A DNA stretch of 64,000 nt from Tetraselmis striata (Eukaryota; Chlorophyta; Chlorodendrophyceae; Chlorodendrales; Chlorodendraceae). The notes below the pieces were generated by a model that saw only the letters and a list, made by a program, of their open reading frames with translations, was not told where the DNA came from and searched no databases. This document shows positions 44,848-56,900 of the stretch, piece after piece. Each line of letters begins with the position of its first letter. The first letter of the stretch is position 1. Location of the stretch: assembly GCA_006384855.1 (NCBI GenBank), contig VCJN01000486.1, positions 62,001 through 126,000 of the forward strand. The letters run 5' to 3'. The position numbers and the translations under genes are program-made.

Positions 44848-45860
44848 CTCCGACTGCGGGGGCCTGGCTGGCATGCCATCGACTTTGGGTGGCGCCGAAA
44901 CGGCTCTCCATTACCGCCTTAGAGCGCGGCGTAGTCAACCCCCACACGATAGCTGGCTTGGATGATTCGCTATGGACACGACAGCTGCCGGCTGTCTCCC
45001 TGACGATGAGGCCACGTAGACCATCTCCTTGCATCCCCTCCTTTCCTCCCGGGAACAAATGGGGTGTCATTGTCAACGAAACTTCTGCTGTTTGTTATGG
45101 ACGTCTTACATGGATGTGCCACCATGCTGCATGGCCAGGAATGCCGGCTGCCATGGATAGGGGTTAATGCATCCTGGCGTGATTCTCCCAAAACCCCCTT
45201 GATTCCTTCCCCCCCCCCCCCCCCCCCTGTATTCGTGCATGCAGCTATTTCTTCCCACAGGCAGCTGGGTATGTAGTTTGCGCATTGCCGCGGGAAGCAG
45301 TCCTAACCCAGCACCATGGCGATGCCTTAAGATCGGCACAATGTTTTGTGAACACGGCATCAATCGCATGGTTGAGTATATCGCCAGTTAGCTGTGTAGC
45401 GCTTAGTACCATTGCTGTAGCGGGAACACGGCGTGCTCGGCCTCTGTACGTAGCTCGGCCCCGGTAGCGCTGCTGCTGGCCTGGCTCAAGACACAGCAGC
45501 AGCGCCGCATGGGGCTGGCTGGGGCTGGGGCGCATCTGCTGGCACACAGCAGCAGCCTCGAGATGCTGCCTGGGTGAACGTTGCTACGCTTCCTGCTGGA
45601 TCATGTGCCACCTAGAGGCTCGTGGAACGGGGACTGCCGCGTTTACGTGCGCATCGCTGGGTTCAATCCCCTCACCCCCTCCGCCTCCCTCACATACCCA
45701 ACAACCCGCTCACAAATTGGTGTGCTGCCTATATTGCATTCTGCTGCACTGTCCACGACAAAGCGATGCTAGCCCCAGTATACATGAAACTAGGCCATAA
45801 AGGTGTGTTCGTATTCTGGACATTGGATTTGGCGAGCATGCATCACGCAGTGAAGATTCA
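44848..45860. other. Intergenic, no gene recognised
   Basis: A C run lies at about 45211-45228. Open frames are short and lack motifs. Confidence 0.45.
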
Positions 45861-47261
45861 TTATGCAATGGTGCGCATATAAGCGAACGAGAACCTTGAG
45901 ACAGCGATCGTTATTTTTACACCAGCGTTTCGTTGCACGAGCATGTGAATCGTAGCTTGCAACCATCGCCTACCATGTCGCGCGGAATCTATATGAGTAT
46001 GGCACATTGCGGCGCCGTGTGAACAACAGGCAGTCCATGTTGATGTTGTACATCTTGCAGACGGACATGCCGGGCGATGGAGTCGTAAAGGATTTCCATT
46101 GCTGCTTCGTTTCCATCCACGAACGGGCTCTGAATGCTGTCGAGCGCCCCGATGCTGCCACGGCCCAGAGCAAAGGATTCGGCGATCGGCAAGGTAGGGG
46201 TACTGCTTGACATCATACTGCCTGTGGCAGCCACGGCGCCAGCAGTGCGACTGCCCGAGCCGCACAGCAGGAACTCGTACGTACGTCTTCGCCGCCAGAT
46301 CAGCCGTGATTTGGCACAGTCGCCGCTGCTCCGGAGCATCTACGTAGCGCTCCCAAAGTGCGACAAAGGGAACCTTCACATTCCGGATCACCCAGCTTTG
46401 GGACTTGGGAAGTCGTAGTGAGGTGATTGAGAGCAGGATTTGAGAAAGCTTGTCGGCGTTCTCCGGAGCAAAGCAGAAGAAAGTGCTGGCCTCGTCCCCG
46501 TTTCCGTCGACAGGGGATGAGCTGCGTAGCTTTCGGATCCTTGCCTCGCTCCATTCAAGATGGGACTTATAGCCGCGATCCAGGTCTGAGTTGGAGGCTA
46601 GCACCAGTGTGGACTGAAGCAACAGCATTTCGCGGTCGCCTGACAACAGCACGACCTCGTTGTCCAGCAGCTCATCGCCGAACATATTATTGCTTGGGCT
46701 CGCTGCGCGGCATATCTCGCACACAGTCGATAACAGCTCTGAGCGCGCTGCCTCTGGCCAAACGTGAACATACTTGGCAGAGCTAGGAAGCAAGTAGGTG
46801 CTTTCCATTTGACTCATCGAGGGCGTCTTTCTCAGCGTCGGGGTTGATTTGCCACCTCCAGCCCGTAGGAGGCGGAATACGATCTCGTTCTGCGACAGGA
46901 TCGGACTCGTAGAGGCCGAATGGACGTGATGCGCCTCGTCGGAGTTCGAAGGTCGTGCACAAGTTTCGAACGTCAGGGCCGATGGGAACAGAGCCAGCTT
47001 GCGCATGGGGATCACTCGGTGCAGTGCATCCGATGGCTGCATCCGAATGTGCAAGAACTGGACTGTCTTCAACTTGCGGAGCTGGACTGGGGTCCCCGCT
47101 CTCCGGACTACTCGGCGAAAAATTGCGCCCAATAAACTGGGCCCGTGCTCGAGCCCCTCCGCTACGTCACGCGGAGCAGGGAGCCCCTCCCCATTACAAG
47201 TTGTGCCCGTGCATACTCGAAGAAACGCAGCAGCATGGCGGGCGGCCAATGGTGCGGGCAA
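45861..47261 (-). CDS. Unidentified intronless open frame, probably frameshifted
   Basis: Not recognised. A minus-strand frame of 467 codons is open without introns, unlike the host genes around it. Protein-like parts include KYVHVWPEAARSELLSTVCE, FGDELLDNEVVLLSGDREML, ASTFFCFAPENADKLSQILL and SWVIRNVKVPFVALWERYV. Near 46278 the minus strand has ACGTACGTACG; removing one 4-bp unit lets the frame continue as AKTYEFLLCGSGSRTAGAV and then a plausible tail (GRGSIGALDSIQSPFVDGNE), whereas the literal frame turns Arg/His/Cys-rich. It may be a mobile-element or virus-derived gene, or a lineage-specific gene in decay. The frame's opening codon is not secure. Confidence 0.45.
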   Translation of the reverse strand: MPAPLAARHAAAFLRVCTGTTCNGEGLPAPRDVAEGLEHGPSLLGAIFRRVVRRAGTPVQLRKLKTVQFLHIRMQPSDALHRVIPMRKLALFPSALTFETCARPSNSDEAHHVHSASTSPILSQNEIVFRLLRAGGGKSTPTLRKTPSMSQMESTYLLPSSAKYVHVWPEAARSELLSTVCEICRAASPSNNMFGDELLDNEVVLLSGDREMLLLQSTLVLASNSDLDRGYKSHLEWSEARIRKLRSSSPVDGNGDEASTFFCFAPENADKLSQILLSITSLRLPKSQSWVIRNVKVPFVALWERYVDAPEQRRLCQITADLAAKTYVRVPAVRLGQSHCWRRGCHRQYDVKQYPYLADRRILCSGPWQHRGARQHSEPVRGWKRSSNGNPLRLHRPACPSARCTTSTWTACCSHGAAMCHTHIDSARHGRRWLQATIHMLVQRNAGVKITIAVSRFSFAYMRTIA

Positions 47262-48632
47262 TGGTGCGGTATATGCAGTATATGGCGACCATTGAATTGA
47301 ATTCCTGTAATGGGGAATTGAAGAGTTTTTACATCAGGGCTTTGGGGAATTGAATCACTCGCTACGTGCTGCTTGACACCATGTATCCTCCGCCCTTATT
47401 GACATGTAGTAGATAATCCGATAATCCGACCGCGAGCGGATGTCTTGTTCTACGGACCCGAGAGCGCAATGCGATTTTAATAATCCTTGCTTGGGCGGGG
47501 TCCCCCCGCCTGCCCTGCATGGCGCCCTGGATTTAATCGGGAATAGCGGGCGACGACTACAGTAGGGCCCGCCGCCACTAATAAATGGTACCTCGGTACC
47601 ATTTATATCATTGCCTTTTCTTTTCTTTCCTCATCGCACGACTCCCGAAATGCTTTGCTCCGCGCGGGACGGGGGTTGCCGGAAAAAGCCCCAGTTCCGG
47701 AAATTCTGTAACCGGTCTTGTGGAAAGCTTCGGCAATTTGCTTCATGGATTTCTAAAACGGAACATCGCCTACCCAGTCGCGTCGGCTATATCCGTAATA
47801 ACTGGATCGCTGCATAAGACTGGTCGCGAAACGGCCCTCTTGGCGACGCTATGAGTATTTCCCTGTTGCCAGTCATGTCCCGCCGGGAGCGAAAAACAAA
47901 AACGGCGGTGCTGCCGGCGCGGCGCCGGCGGCGCCGCCGCCGCCGTCGTTCTCCCGTCCATCAGCGCCAATCGACGAGTTCCGTCGCAGCGCCACCTCCA
48001 GCTGCTTCAGAGCACAAGCTTCCTCATCTCCCCGTCTCGGTGCCGCCGACTGCCTGCCTTCCCCTGGCCACCCATATTGATCGGAGGGTATTCACGCGGC
48101 CCAGGCGGGAGCGCGCGGCGCGTGACTGCCTGCTCGAGGGAGCCAAGACTACGCCGCGGGTGCGCATCATCGCCCTCATCAGCCCCAGGTGGCACGCATT
48201 TCGTCTGTCAACGCCCGGAAGCTTGGGAATATTGACTGGCAGGCGTTTCCCTCCCCTGCTGTTGCGAGCGCTATCTGGGGAACGGGAAGTTCACCGTACC
48301 GGTTCGCTCTGCACGCGGTGATATAGCGTCGCGGTGGCCGACTATCCGAGTGTAGCCTGCTGGCTGGCTGTGATGACGAACTGACTGCGAAGACCATTTG
48401 CTGGTCGGTGTGTCAAATAAACTATAACTTCTGAGCCAAGGCCCCTTCACCCTTGCCGCTGCGTTCGTCGCTGGAACATTCCCGAGCCGTGCCGAGTCCT
48501 GACCGACCGCCGCCCCCCCCCCCCCCCCCCCCCGACGCTCTGCCGGGAAGTCCCTCGCAAAGTTCCGGTGTTGCGAGGGCGCCGTCAGTCCAGGGCTGGC
48601 TGGCTGGCGGAGTGGCAGCACCGTGTGAGACC
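47262..48632. other. Intergenic with repeat family B and a hairpin
   Basis: Holds a perfect 10-bp-arm hairpin AAATGGTACC-TC-GGTACCATTT at 47584-47605 and a family B word (GTCCCGCCGGGAGCGAAAA) near 47877. It also has an Arg-rich GGCGCCGGCGGCGCCGCC patch and a C run at 48513-48533. No gene supported. Confidence 0.45.
47584..47605. repeat. Perfect short inverted repeat (hairpin)
   Basis: Arms AAATGGTACC and GGTACCATTT separated by TC. Confidence 0.85.
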
Positions 48633-50859
48633 ATGCCGATGGTAGCGGAAATGGGCGGTGGGCTCGTGCATGCTGCGGCGGCGCCGGTGGTGGGCACGGC
48701 ACCGCGGGGGCGCGTCCGCGCTGCCGGACGGCGACTGAGGTGAGCGCTCCCTCACGAGAAATATCCACTGGAATTATGTTCCGGTAGGCCACATCCCCAG
48801 TGAGCATTGAGTTCGCTCCGCTCCTCACCTCCCACCGCCCATGCAATCCAATCGCACAGCCCTGCCGTATGTGAGAGTATCGCCCTGACATGGCGCCCCG
48901 CCTGGCCAATGATGAGACAAGTCCCACGAACCAAACCGTGTGTCTATATTTGTTTTAATTTCTGAGGCCAGCCCCCCCAGTCACCACCCAGCCCCCCATG
49001 CCACAGTTAGCCCCCCCCCCCCCCCTTCACGCGCAATGGCCTGCTGACACCTCCCCCCCCCCCCGCCCCTTCCCATATTCCCAAACCCCTGCAATGCCGC
49101 AGGTGTCGGGCATCCGGGCGCCGCGACCTGAGCTGGGAATCTGAACGCGCCCCCGCGCCGCTGGCGCCCCCCACCCGCAGCTTCCCACCTCCGCCGCCGC
49201 CGCCACCGCCGCCTGGCCCCGACGAGGTGCCCCTGCCCCCCCCCCCCCCCCCCCTCCGAACCTCACGTCTTCATTCAGTGCTCACCCGCGCGCCCCTCCC
49301 GCGCCCCGGCTGGCGCAGTCGCTGATGGACGGCGGTGGCCGGCGGCGGATGCTGCTGGGCGGCCTTGCGGGCGCGGCTGCGATTGGCCTGTCGAGAGTCA
49401 TCTTCGAGAAAGGCACGCCCGTTCAGCCTCCCCCTGCTCCCCCCCCCCCCCCTCCCCCCTACCTCTCAGCGGCGTGCATGTTGGCTCTGCCCATGTTGCG
49501 GTGAGGTACAGAACCCGTAGGGCTGAGCTGCTGGAAGGAAGGGGGGCAAGGGGGCGCCGATGATGAGACAAGTCCCACGAATCACTCCGTGTGTGTCTTT
49601 GTTTTAATTTCTGAGGCCGACCCGCGCTCTCGTGCAGCCGGTAGCCCTCATCAGCCCACAGGGGGGGGAGGACCAGCCTTTCCTGAACCTGTCCCCCCTT
49701 CTCCCTCCCCCCCTCTATCTTTCTTCCACAGGCTTCGCGTTCCCCGGCATGGCGAACGGCAAGCTGAGGGTGGACCCAACTACCGGCCTCGAGTGCGCCC
49801 CACGCCTCGCCCCCCCCCCCCCCCCCCGGGGGAAGCACCGCCATTCTCCAACTCCTCACAACTCGCCCTCCCCCCCCCCTACTGGTGGCAGGTACCTCGT
49901 CACCAAGGCCGGCAACAAGCTCGTGGTCTCCACGGACGCGGAGGGCCACGTGTGGATGGTGGACCAGGCGGGCAACCTGTACTTTGACCCCGGCAACGAG
50001 AGTGTCGGCGTCTTTATCGTGCGGCCCGAGCCCCCCCCCTTCCCTGACCACAACCCATGCTGGTGCAAGCAGACGCATCGTGCACCCATGCGCTGTTGCC
50101 CCACCACATTACAGTGCTTTCTTCTCAGGAGGTGTGTAGTGCCTGCCTGGGCGCCTTGCGTACTGATGCAACGATGACACCCTTTGAGACACCCATTGCC
50201 CCCTCTCCCCCTTTCAGCTGACCACCACAACGCCTGCCTGAGAAGGCAAAGCCTCTCGTCTTACTGGATGTTCTCGCCCCCCTTCCCCGGCATGGCGGCC
50301 AGGTGGCGCGCGACGGCTGGATAGAGAACATCTGGGAGGAGAGCGGGCGCACGTACCGCAAGGCCATCGGCAACATCGACGACATGTACGCCGTGCCGAC
50401 CAAGGAGTTTGGCACGGTGGTGGGCCTCCCGCCGAGGAAGGACGACGCCCTGGCGCAGCCCATCGACCCCGACATGTTCACCCAGGACACCGGCTTGCCC
50501 AAGGTGCGCCTTCTTCTGGTGGTGGGGGGGGTGTTCACCCTAGTGCCCTAACATCAAACCCTTAAATAGGGTTCGCCATAACAATAGGTTCCGCCTTATG
50601 TGTGATCAACCTAACCCCTGTCGCCTTTAGATTAGGGTTTTCACCTGAAACCCTAACCAACCCCTAAATGAAATAAAGATGAAAGCAGTCTCTTAATTCC
50701 CGGCCTCCTGGGCTCTATTCCTCCCGCTGAGACCTGAGCCCGACCCTGCGCAAACTGCTGGCTGGCACGCAGGGCACGTACCCGCGCGTGCTGGAGGACC
50801 GGGTGGTTGACCCGGCCTGGGTGGAGAAGCTGGCCCGCAAGTACGGGGAGATCAAGTGA
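48633..50859 (+). CDS. Probable plastid (thylakoid-targeted) protein with Tat-like signal, function unknown
   Basis: Family not recognised. Exons 48633-48739, 49279-49412, 49732-49792, 49892-50018, 50303-50503, 50773-50859 give 239 codons in frame. The N-terminus is Ala/Arg/Pro-rich like a chloroplast transit peptide; then comes GGRRRMLLGGLAGAAAIGLS, a twin-arginine hydrophobic segment as in proteins sent to the thylakoid by the Tat route. The mature part begins near GFAFPGMANGKLRVDPTTG and continues YLVTKAGNKLVVSTDAEGHV, MVDQAGNLYFDPGNESVGVF, ARDGWIENIWEESG, a linker with VGLPPRKDDALAQPIDPDMF, and ends PAWVEKLARKYGEIK. Intron 49413-49731 uses a GC donor (AAAG|GCACGC). Several introns contain C runs. 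TGTAA lies near 51046. Localisation is inference. Confidence 0.72.
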
Positions 50860-51769
50860 GGCCGGCGGCATGACGACGCCGGCGAGCAAGCCGGCCAAGC
50901 CGCCCTGGGTACCTAGGGCTCAACAACCCCAAACCCTACCCCCCCCCCCCCCCCATAAGAACCACCACCAAAATTTTGTCACCCACCAGCTGCTGTGGGC
51001 CTAGCCGAGGTGCAGCCTCCCCTGCCTCGCGCCATTCTTTCCAATGTAAATTATGCAGAGTACTGAAGCCTCGCGGCAGCTCCGCACAATACGCACTCCG
51101 CGCCAGCATGACGTGAAGCACAATCAGGATACCCACTCGCGTGGTCACCCTTTGCACGGACCCCGCTGCCCCCCCCTCTCTCCGCTCCCAAAAGGCTTCC
51201 ATCCCACGCTGCCATGATCCCGGTACATGTACATACATGCGTGCACACTCTCCCGCTCAGACAAGCTCAAAACATTCCACCGCCCGGAACAGGGGGTGAA
51301 CCCAGATGGCAGGCATGGCAGCACCCCCCCCCCCCCCCCCCTGACGAGGCGCTGATGTGGTCCAGCGCCGGGGTCGAGACATAAGGAGGACAGGGGAGGC
51401 GGCGGCGGAGCACGGGCTCCACGGGTCGCGATCACACGACGCCCCCCTGTGCGTTGACGATGGCGCTGGGCGCCGCGACGGGCCATAGTACACGTCCAAA
51501 CAATCTCGTGCCTGCCTGTTGAGAGCGCCGCGGTTGGCGGGGACCCCAGCCAGCCTTCTACTAACCACTGCAGGCTTCCACTGATCCTTGTAGCCACGCG
51601 TAGGGTTTGCGGCATATCAATGGCTTTTGATCCCCTGCCAAGAGTCAGTTGGCCAGTCAATATTACACACGTCCTACCACGAAACTAATCGGGGGCTACG
51701 GGACATGAAAATAAGCACGGATTGTCGGGGAAATGGATTTTCTGCCCGATGTGATGGGGCTCCGCTATC
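50860..51769. other. 3' intergenic region
   Basis: No gene supported. C runs at about 50940-50954 and 51325-51340. The candidate poly(A) signal TGTAA is at about 51046. Confidence 0.45.
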
Positions 51770-52225
51770 CATAGAAACAATGCGGTTTCATCAAGGTTGC
51801 GTCTGCTCTTCATCGGTGGCTTGCCTTTGCAGTTGTCGTGATTCGGCGCTTGCGATCCAGGCTATGCGAACGGTCACTAGTGACTGCCATGTGGTGTCAA
51901 TGGCAAACATCGTGAGGGCCCTCTGAACCGCGCGGCCATAGGTCATGCTGAGGCTGTCCCTATGGCGCTTTAGAGGCACCCGTGACGACAACATGCGGCG
52001 CGGTAGATGCTACTCACAGTCCATCTAGCTTGCATGACCAAGCAAGGCTATACATGTAGACATTTAGACATACAGCTGGTAGTCAACGGAGATGACTCCC
52101 AACTATGGCCCTCGCAGTCTTGCACGGCCTCTCTGTATAGATGTGGCATCTCCAGGTGTCCTTGCGTGTGACCCGTGCCTGTGTGCCGTAACCCGCACGC
52201 ATTGAGCATGGAAAAGGCGCAGGCG
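51770..52225 (-). mobile_element. Retroelement fragment, possibly LINE 3' coding end (copy 2)
   Basis: Inverted, diverged copy of 6540-6985. The minus-strand frame from about 51994 reads PLKRHRDSLSMTYGRAVQ and TTWQSLVTVRIAW, parallel to copy 1. The block ends before the TTGG...AACC border differ, so both are fragments. Confidence 0.45.
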
Positions 52226-53992
52226 GGAGTACAGAGCCTGAGTCAGCGACCAGCAGCACTCGCGGCCCTACGTTAAGAGGAAGGATTCGGCTCGCTTGGC
52301 ACGGGCCTAGCGCAGAGATGTCGCAGCATGCGAACAAGTCCCAATTGCCAAGAGAGGGTAGGGAAATCACATCTATCATGACAAGTATCAGAATACACCA
52401 TGAATGCCACACGGATTCTCCGACTCGATGCTGTAAAACATTTAATTTGGGCGATCCGCGAACCCAAATCATGATGATACGATATGCTTCAAAGCGCTAC
52501 TTCAAATTCACCCGCCAGATGTCGTCTTAAATGAGTCTGAAATGAGGCCGCACGCTGGTGCGGGTACCAAATCAGACTGATTCCTTTCACTCGTACGAGT
52601 GCACGGCAAGTATGTGATATATGAATGCTGATGCGGTGGGACACCGGAAGTGGCGTATCTGTATTCTGTGATGGTACGTATTTTGATGGGCTGTTTAGTC
52701 GCCGCCGGGCGGGGATACATGTTCGATAGCGCCTATGAAGTAACTTGACAGTTGAATCAGCGATGCGTCGATTTTTCAGAGAATTTTAAAGGAACGGGTT
52801 CTAAATCACTGGCCTACAGTTCCATGAATTGCATTGCCAGCGCTTTGAAGTATCGGTACCAGAGTGTCTTTAGACCATTACCAGCAGCGAGTAGCGAGTA
52901 CCAGTACTCGTAGCCTCTCAACCGTGAGATCGTAATCGGACGGCTGTGTAATTAAGGACCGTGGGTGGGTGGGAGGGTGGGCGGGTGGGTGGGTGGATTA
53001 TGGTACTTAATAGTATATGCGAGTAGATAAGTGGGCTGCACGGAAAGTACTGAGAAAGGACAAAGCCATCACCAAGTAGAACTTCGCGCCAATCGGTATT
53101 GGTATCCGAGGCGAATACACATCACATTCCCACCGCTAGCATGTAAACATAGTGCCATCAACCGGGAAAGCACAGTGTTCGCACACCGCGAGGCGCGCAG
53201 CTTCACTTCTATATTCACGTGGGTTCATATCTTGCTCCCTGCCGGGGGGGGGGTACGCTCCGTGCAAGCACATCCAACACCGCAGTGACTCCATCTCCCG
53301 GAAAGCCAACTCCCAGTAGAACCCTAGCTCGTATTTCCTAGCTTTCTGCCCACTTCATCATCCGTTCCTCTCCATACAATGGGCCGCGCCTGGCCCTTGA
53401 CTGCGCGATGGCATTCCGCGCATTACCCCATGGTCCGCAGAGTTCGGCGGTCTGAGGCGCTGCGCCGTCACCGCAGCAAGGCATGGGCCGCGGTGTCGCT
53501 CGCGCAGGGGGCCGTCACGTCCGCCGTACAGAGCGCCGTCAACCACACGCCGTGGGCCACCATCCTGCTGGTGGTGGACACGCACGCCGCGGCGGGGGGG
53601 GGGGGGGGGGGGGGGGGCGAGGTGTCCACCAAGGTCGAACCTCGTGGGAGTACGGGATCCCAGGCTCGCGCGCTTGCCCTCAACACGCGCCAGCCGGGCT
53701 AGCTCAAGTACTTCCACCAGGAAGCACACCGATTGGTGCAATGACATTTCTTGTGACTGCGACATAAGTAAACCATATTACCTTTTGCATAAAGAAATTG
53801 CCAATCACAATTACCGGATGTGTCATGCAAAACACTAAAAGGAGCGAATAAGGATACATCTTTTGCAGGTGGTCTTGCGGCAAGTGAGCTTATCGCATTA
53901 CAAGAGGGGCATGCTAGTCACAGGCGCGCAACGTGCCACTGGCTTGGGTGGCCGGGCGGGGGTGAAGGGAGGGTGGGGGGGGCGAAAGCGGC
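52226..53992. other. Intergenic with G-quadruplex-like tract and G run
   Basis: A (GGGTGGGT)n-type tract is at 52963-52996 and a G run at 53596-53617. The frame 53379-53702 has no recognisable domain. TTACA near 53905 is TGTAA on the minus strand, downstream of the apyrase stop. Confidence 0.45.
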
Positions 53993-56900
53993 TCAGAGCT
54001 CGCCGAACCTGCGGTCTGGCTTGTCGCAGTATGGCCAGCCCGGGATCCTCTTCTGGTCTTGGGTGACAATGTAGGACAGCATGGCGCCGCGCGTGTAGGC
54101 GAACTTGTTGCTGTCGATGCGGTCGGAGAAGACGATGCTGGGGGAGCCCATGGTCTGCAGGAAGCGCAGCATGAGCACGCCGCGGAAGCACGGCCCGGAG
54201 TCGGTCTCAAAGTCGTCGCGGATGCCGATGTCGTGCGCCTCCTCGGGGGGCATCGTGCACACCTGCAGGGCCGTCATGGGGGTGGGTGGGGCGGTCAGTG
54301 AGCGACCGGGTCGGCCGCCAGTACCACAGAGGATTGCTTTCTCTGAGCAGGATTGGAGATCGTGGGGTTGATATCAAACCCTACATCAAGCCCTGTCCGT
54401 TTTATTATACAAAACGGTTGTGATCTGCCAAAGCGGCAGGCGGGGGGGGGGGGGGGGGGGGGGGGGGGATCATGAGCAACACTTAAATAGCAAACCCAAG
54501 CGTGGTTCCGGAGGGTGGGGGGTAGTTCCCTGGCTTGGGGAGGGGGCTGTGCCTGGTGGACGAGCGACTCAATGTCAGCGTAGCTGTCGGGCGCCCAGGC
54601 GCCGTGCTTCTTGGCGAGCCCGAGCGGGCGCGCGAGCTCCAGCATCTTGCGGAAGCCCATGAACACGATCGTGCCCGTCGCCGGCACGTACACGCCCGCC
54701 GCGGCGCACGGCTTGAGCAGGCACTCCTCGCGCAGGTTGAGCACGTAGTCGTCCACAAACCACTGGCACATGTAAAAGTCGCCGCTGCCGACTGCCGGGA
54801 TCGGCGAGGGACAGCGGTCAGCTCGACAGCCCACAGCAACACGCGGCGGAGCTAAGCATGTCACTCGTTGAAAGGTCACGAATGCAGATTGGGTGACCTG
54901 TTTTGAGCTGCGAATTCTCAGCAATGCTTAACGTGTCAATTCAATGCCGTCTCCTGGCTTTCAGTGGGAATTTACTACCCCACTAGTACTTCCATAATAC
55001 ATACATGATACGGCAAATACGCATCGACCGCACTTTCCTATTGGAATGGTCATGTCGTGTGGGGGGGGGGGGGGGGGGCGTACCGTATGTGTAGTTCTCA
55101 AAGCGGTCGGGCATCACCTCGTACTCCTCCACCTGCACCTGCCCCGACAGCAGGCAGGGGTCGCTGAAGGTGTGGCCGCCCGAAAAGCGCTCCGTTGGCA
55201 GCCCCACACGCGCCGCCTTGGTGATGCCAAACTGCGGGCGGAGGCAGCGAGCGGCCGGCTGCGGTTAGACGCAGCGCGGGATGGGCAGGGGGGGAATACT
55301 CCAATGGGCCGCTGCCAATAACAGCAGGTGCAATTATCATGGTGGCTTGTGCACCGCCATACTGGTCAGGAGGGCAGGTTTGGGGTGGGTGTTGGGGGGG
55401 GGGGGGGGGGGGGGAGCCTGCCTGCATGCGCCTGCGCGCCTCGCGCTGCCCTAGGCCGTTCCAGGAGTGGGAGTAGATGATGGTGGACGCGTAGGTAGAA
55501 CCTGTGGAGTTGGTGATGTGGGTGAACTGGAGGGGCGAGACGGGGTAGACGTTGCCGAGGATGGACGACTCCTGGGGCGCAAAGGACACCTGCGCGCGCG
55601 CGAGCTTCATTAGCCGCTGCGGCACTGCACCCCCCAACCCAGCCCTCCGTGTACCGCCGCCCTGCAGCACGCACCTGCAGACTGGCGCCGCCGGTGTCAA
55701 TCCACCCGAAGGCGCCGGGGTCCCTCTGCTTCTTTGCGATCTGCCGCTCGATGCGGTCGTTCTCGGGGTCGTCCTCGCCCTCGTCATCGTCGTCATCGTC
55801 CTGCCCCTGTGGAGCAGCAGCGGGCGCTCAGGCGGGGGGCACCTTTGCGAGCTACCAGGGCAGGTGGTGCAAATGCAAGCGCACATACCCGTAACATTTA
55901 TATTGGGCCTACGGTTCACAATAGAATGAACAGTTTCGCAACATGTTGGGTAATCGAATGACCTGATATGAACGAGGTATACATGTTCACCAATGCATAG
56001 CGAACCCAAACCTTGGTCAGGGCGGGCGGGGCAGAGGGGCAGCGTGGCGCACCACCAGCCTGCCCATGAGAAAGTTGAGGTCAAGGAAGCCAAAGCCGCC
56101 CTCATCGTCTCCGGAGATCTGCACCAAGAGGGCGAGACGTTCGTCAGGGAGGTGGTGCTAGATGCCTCCGGGGCATGCGGGTGAGCTTGACGATATTCCG
56201 TGGGACAGGAGTGGGAAGGGGGCGCGGGGAGGGGGGGGGGGGGGGGGGGGGAGACGCGCACTGTCTGTGCCCAGAACTGTCCATCAGTGAAGGGGGGGCG
56301 AGTGCCGTAGAGGAAGGGGTGGTTGTCGGGGTTGGCCAGCCAGATGTTGACGACGCGGAGGATGAGGGCGCGGTCTTTCTCGGGGATGAGGCGCATGCCT
56401 AGTGGCGGATGGAAAGGGACGAGGGTGAGATGAGCGCTGCAGGATGCGCGGTACGGCAGCCGGGCATGCAAGAGGGGGCGGGTAGCCACCTGCAGTGGCG
56501 GTGAGGAAGACGGGCGTGTTGGGCCACTTCTCCTTTGGGATGACCTCCTTCGCCTCCTCCAGCGCCTGCAGCAGGCTCTCCCCTGCCCCGTGCGGGTCGC
56601 CCCCCTGGCCCAAGCACGGAAGGCGAGGGGGCGTCAAGCCGGTAGCCAGCTGCCCACATGACAGACGACCCCCCAAACCGCTGCCCCGCCGCCCTTGGCC
56701 TCGAGACAGGAGGAGGCGGGGTAGGGAGTACCTCGGAGATGGCGAAGCTGGAGAGGGCGGGCATGCGAGAGAACTTCGAAACCAGCTCCAGCTTGGGGAT
56801 TTCTTTGTAGCAGGGGTCCCAGGACCTGCGCGCCAGTCCAGCAAATACTTGGGTTATGAAATCATCTCACGTCCGGCCCGGTCGACATTTTGGAGCGCAC

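Noticed and set aside
45640..45690. GGGTTCAATCCC as a tRNA T-arm
   Set aside because: Stem is only three base pairs and no anticodon or acceptor arms can be formed around it.
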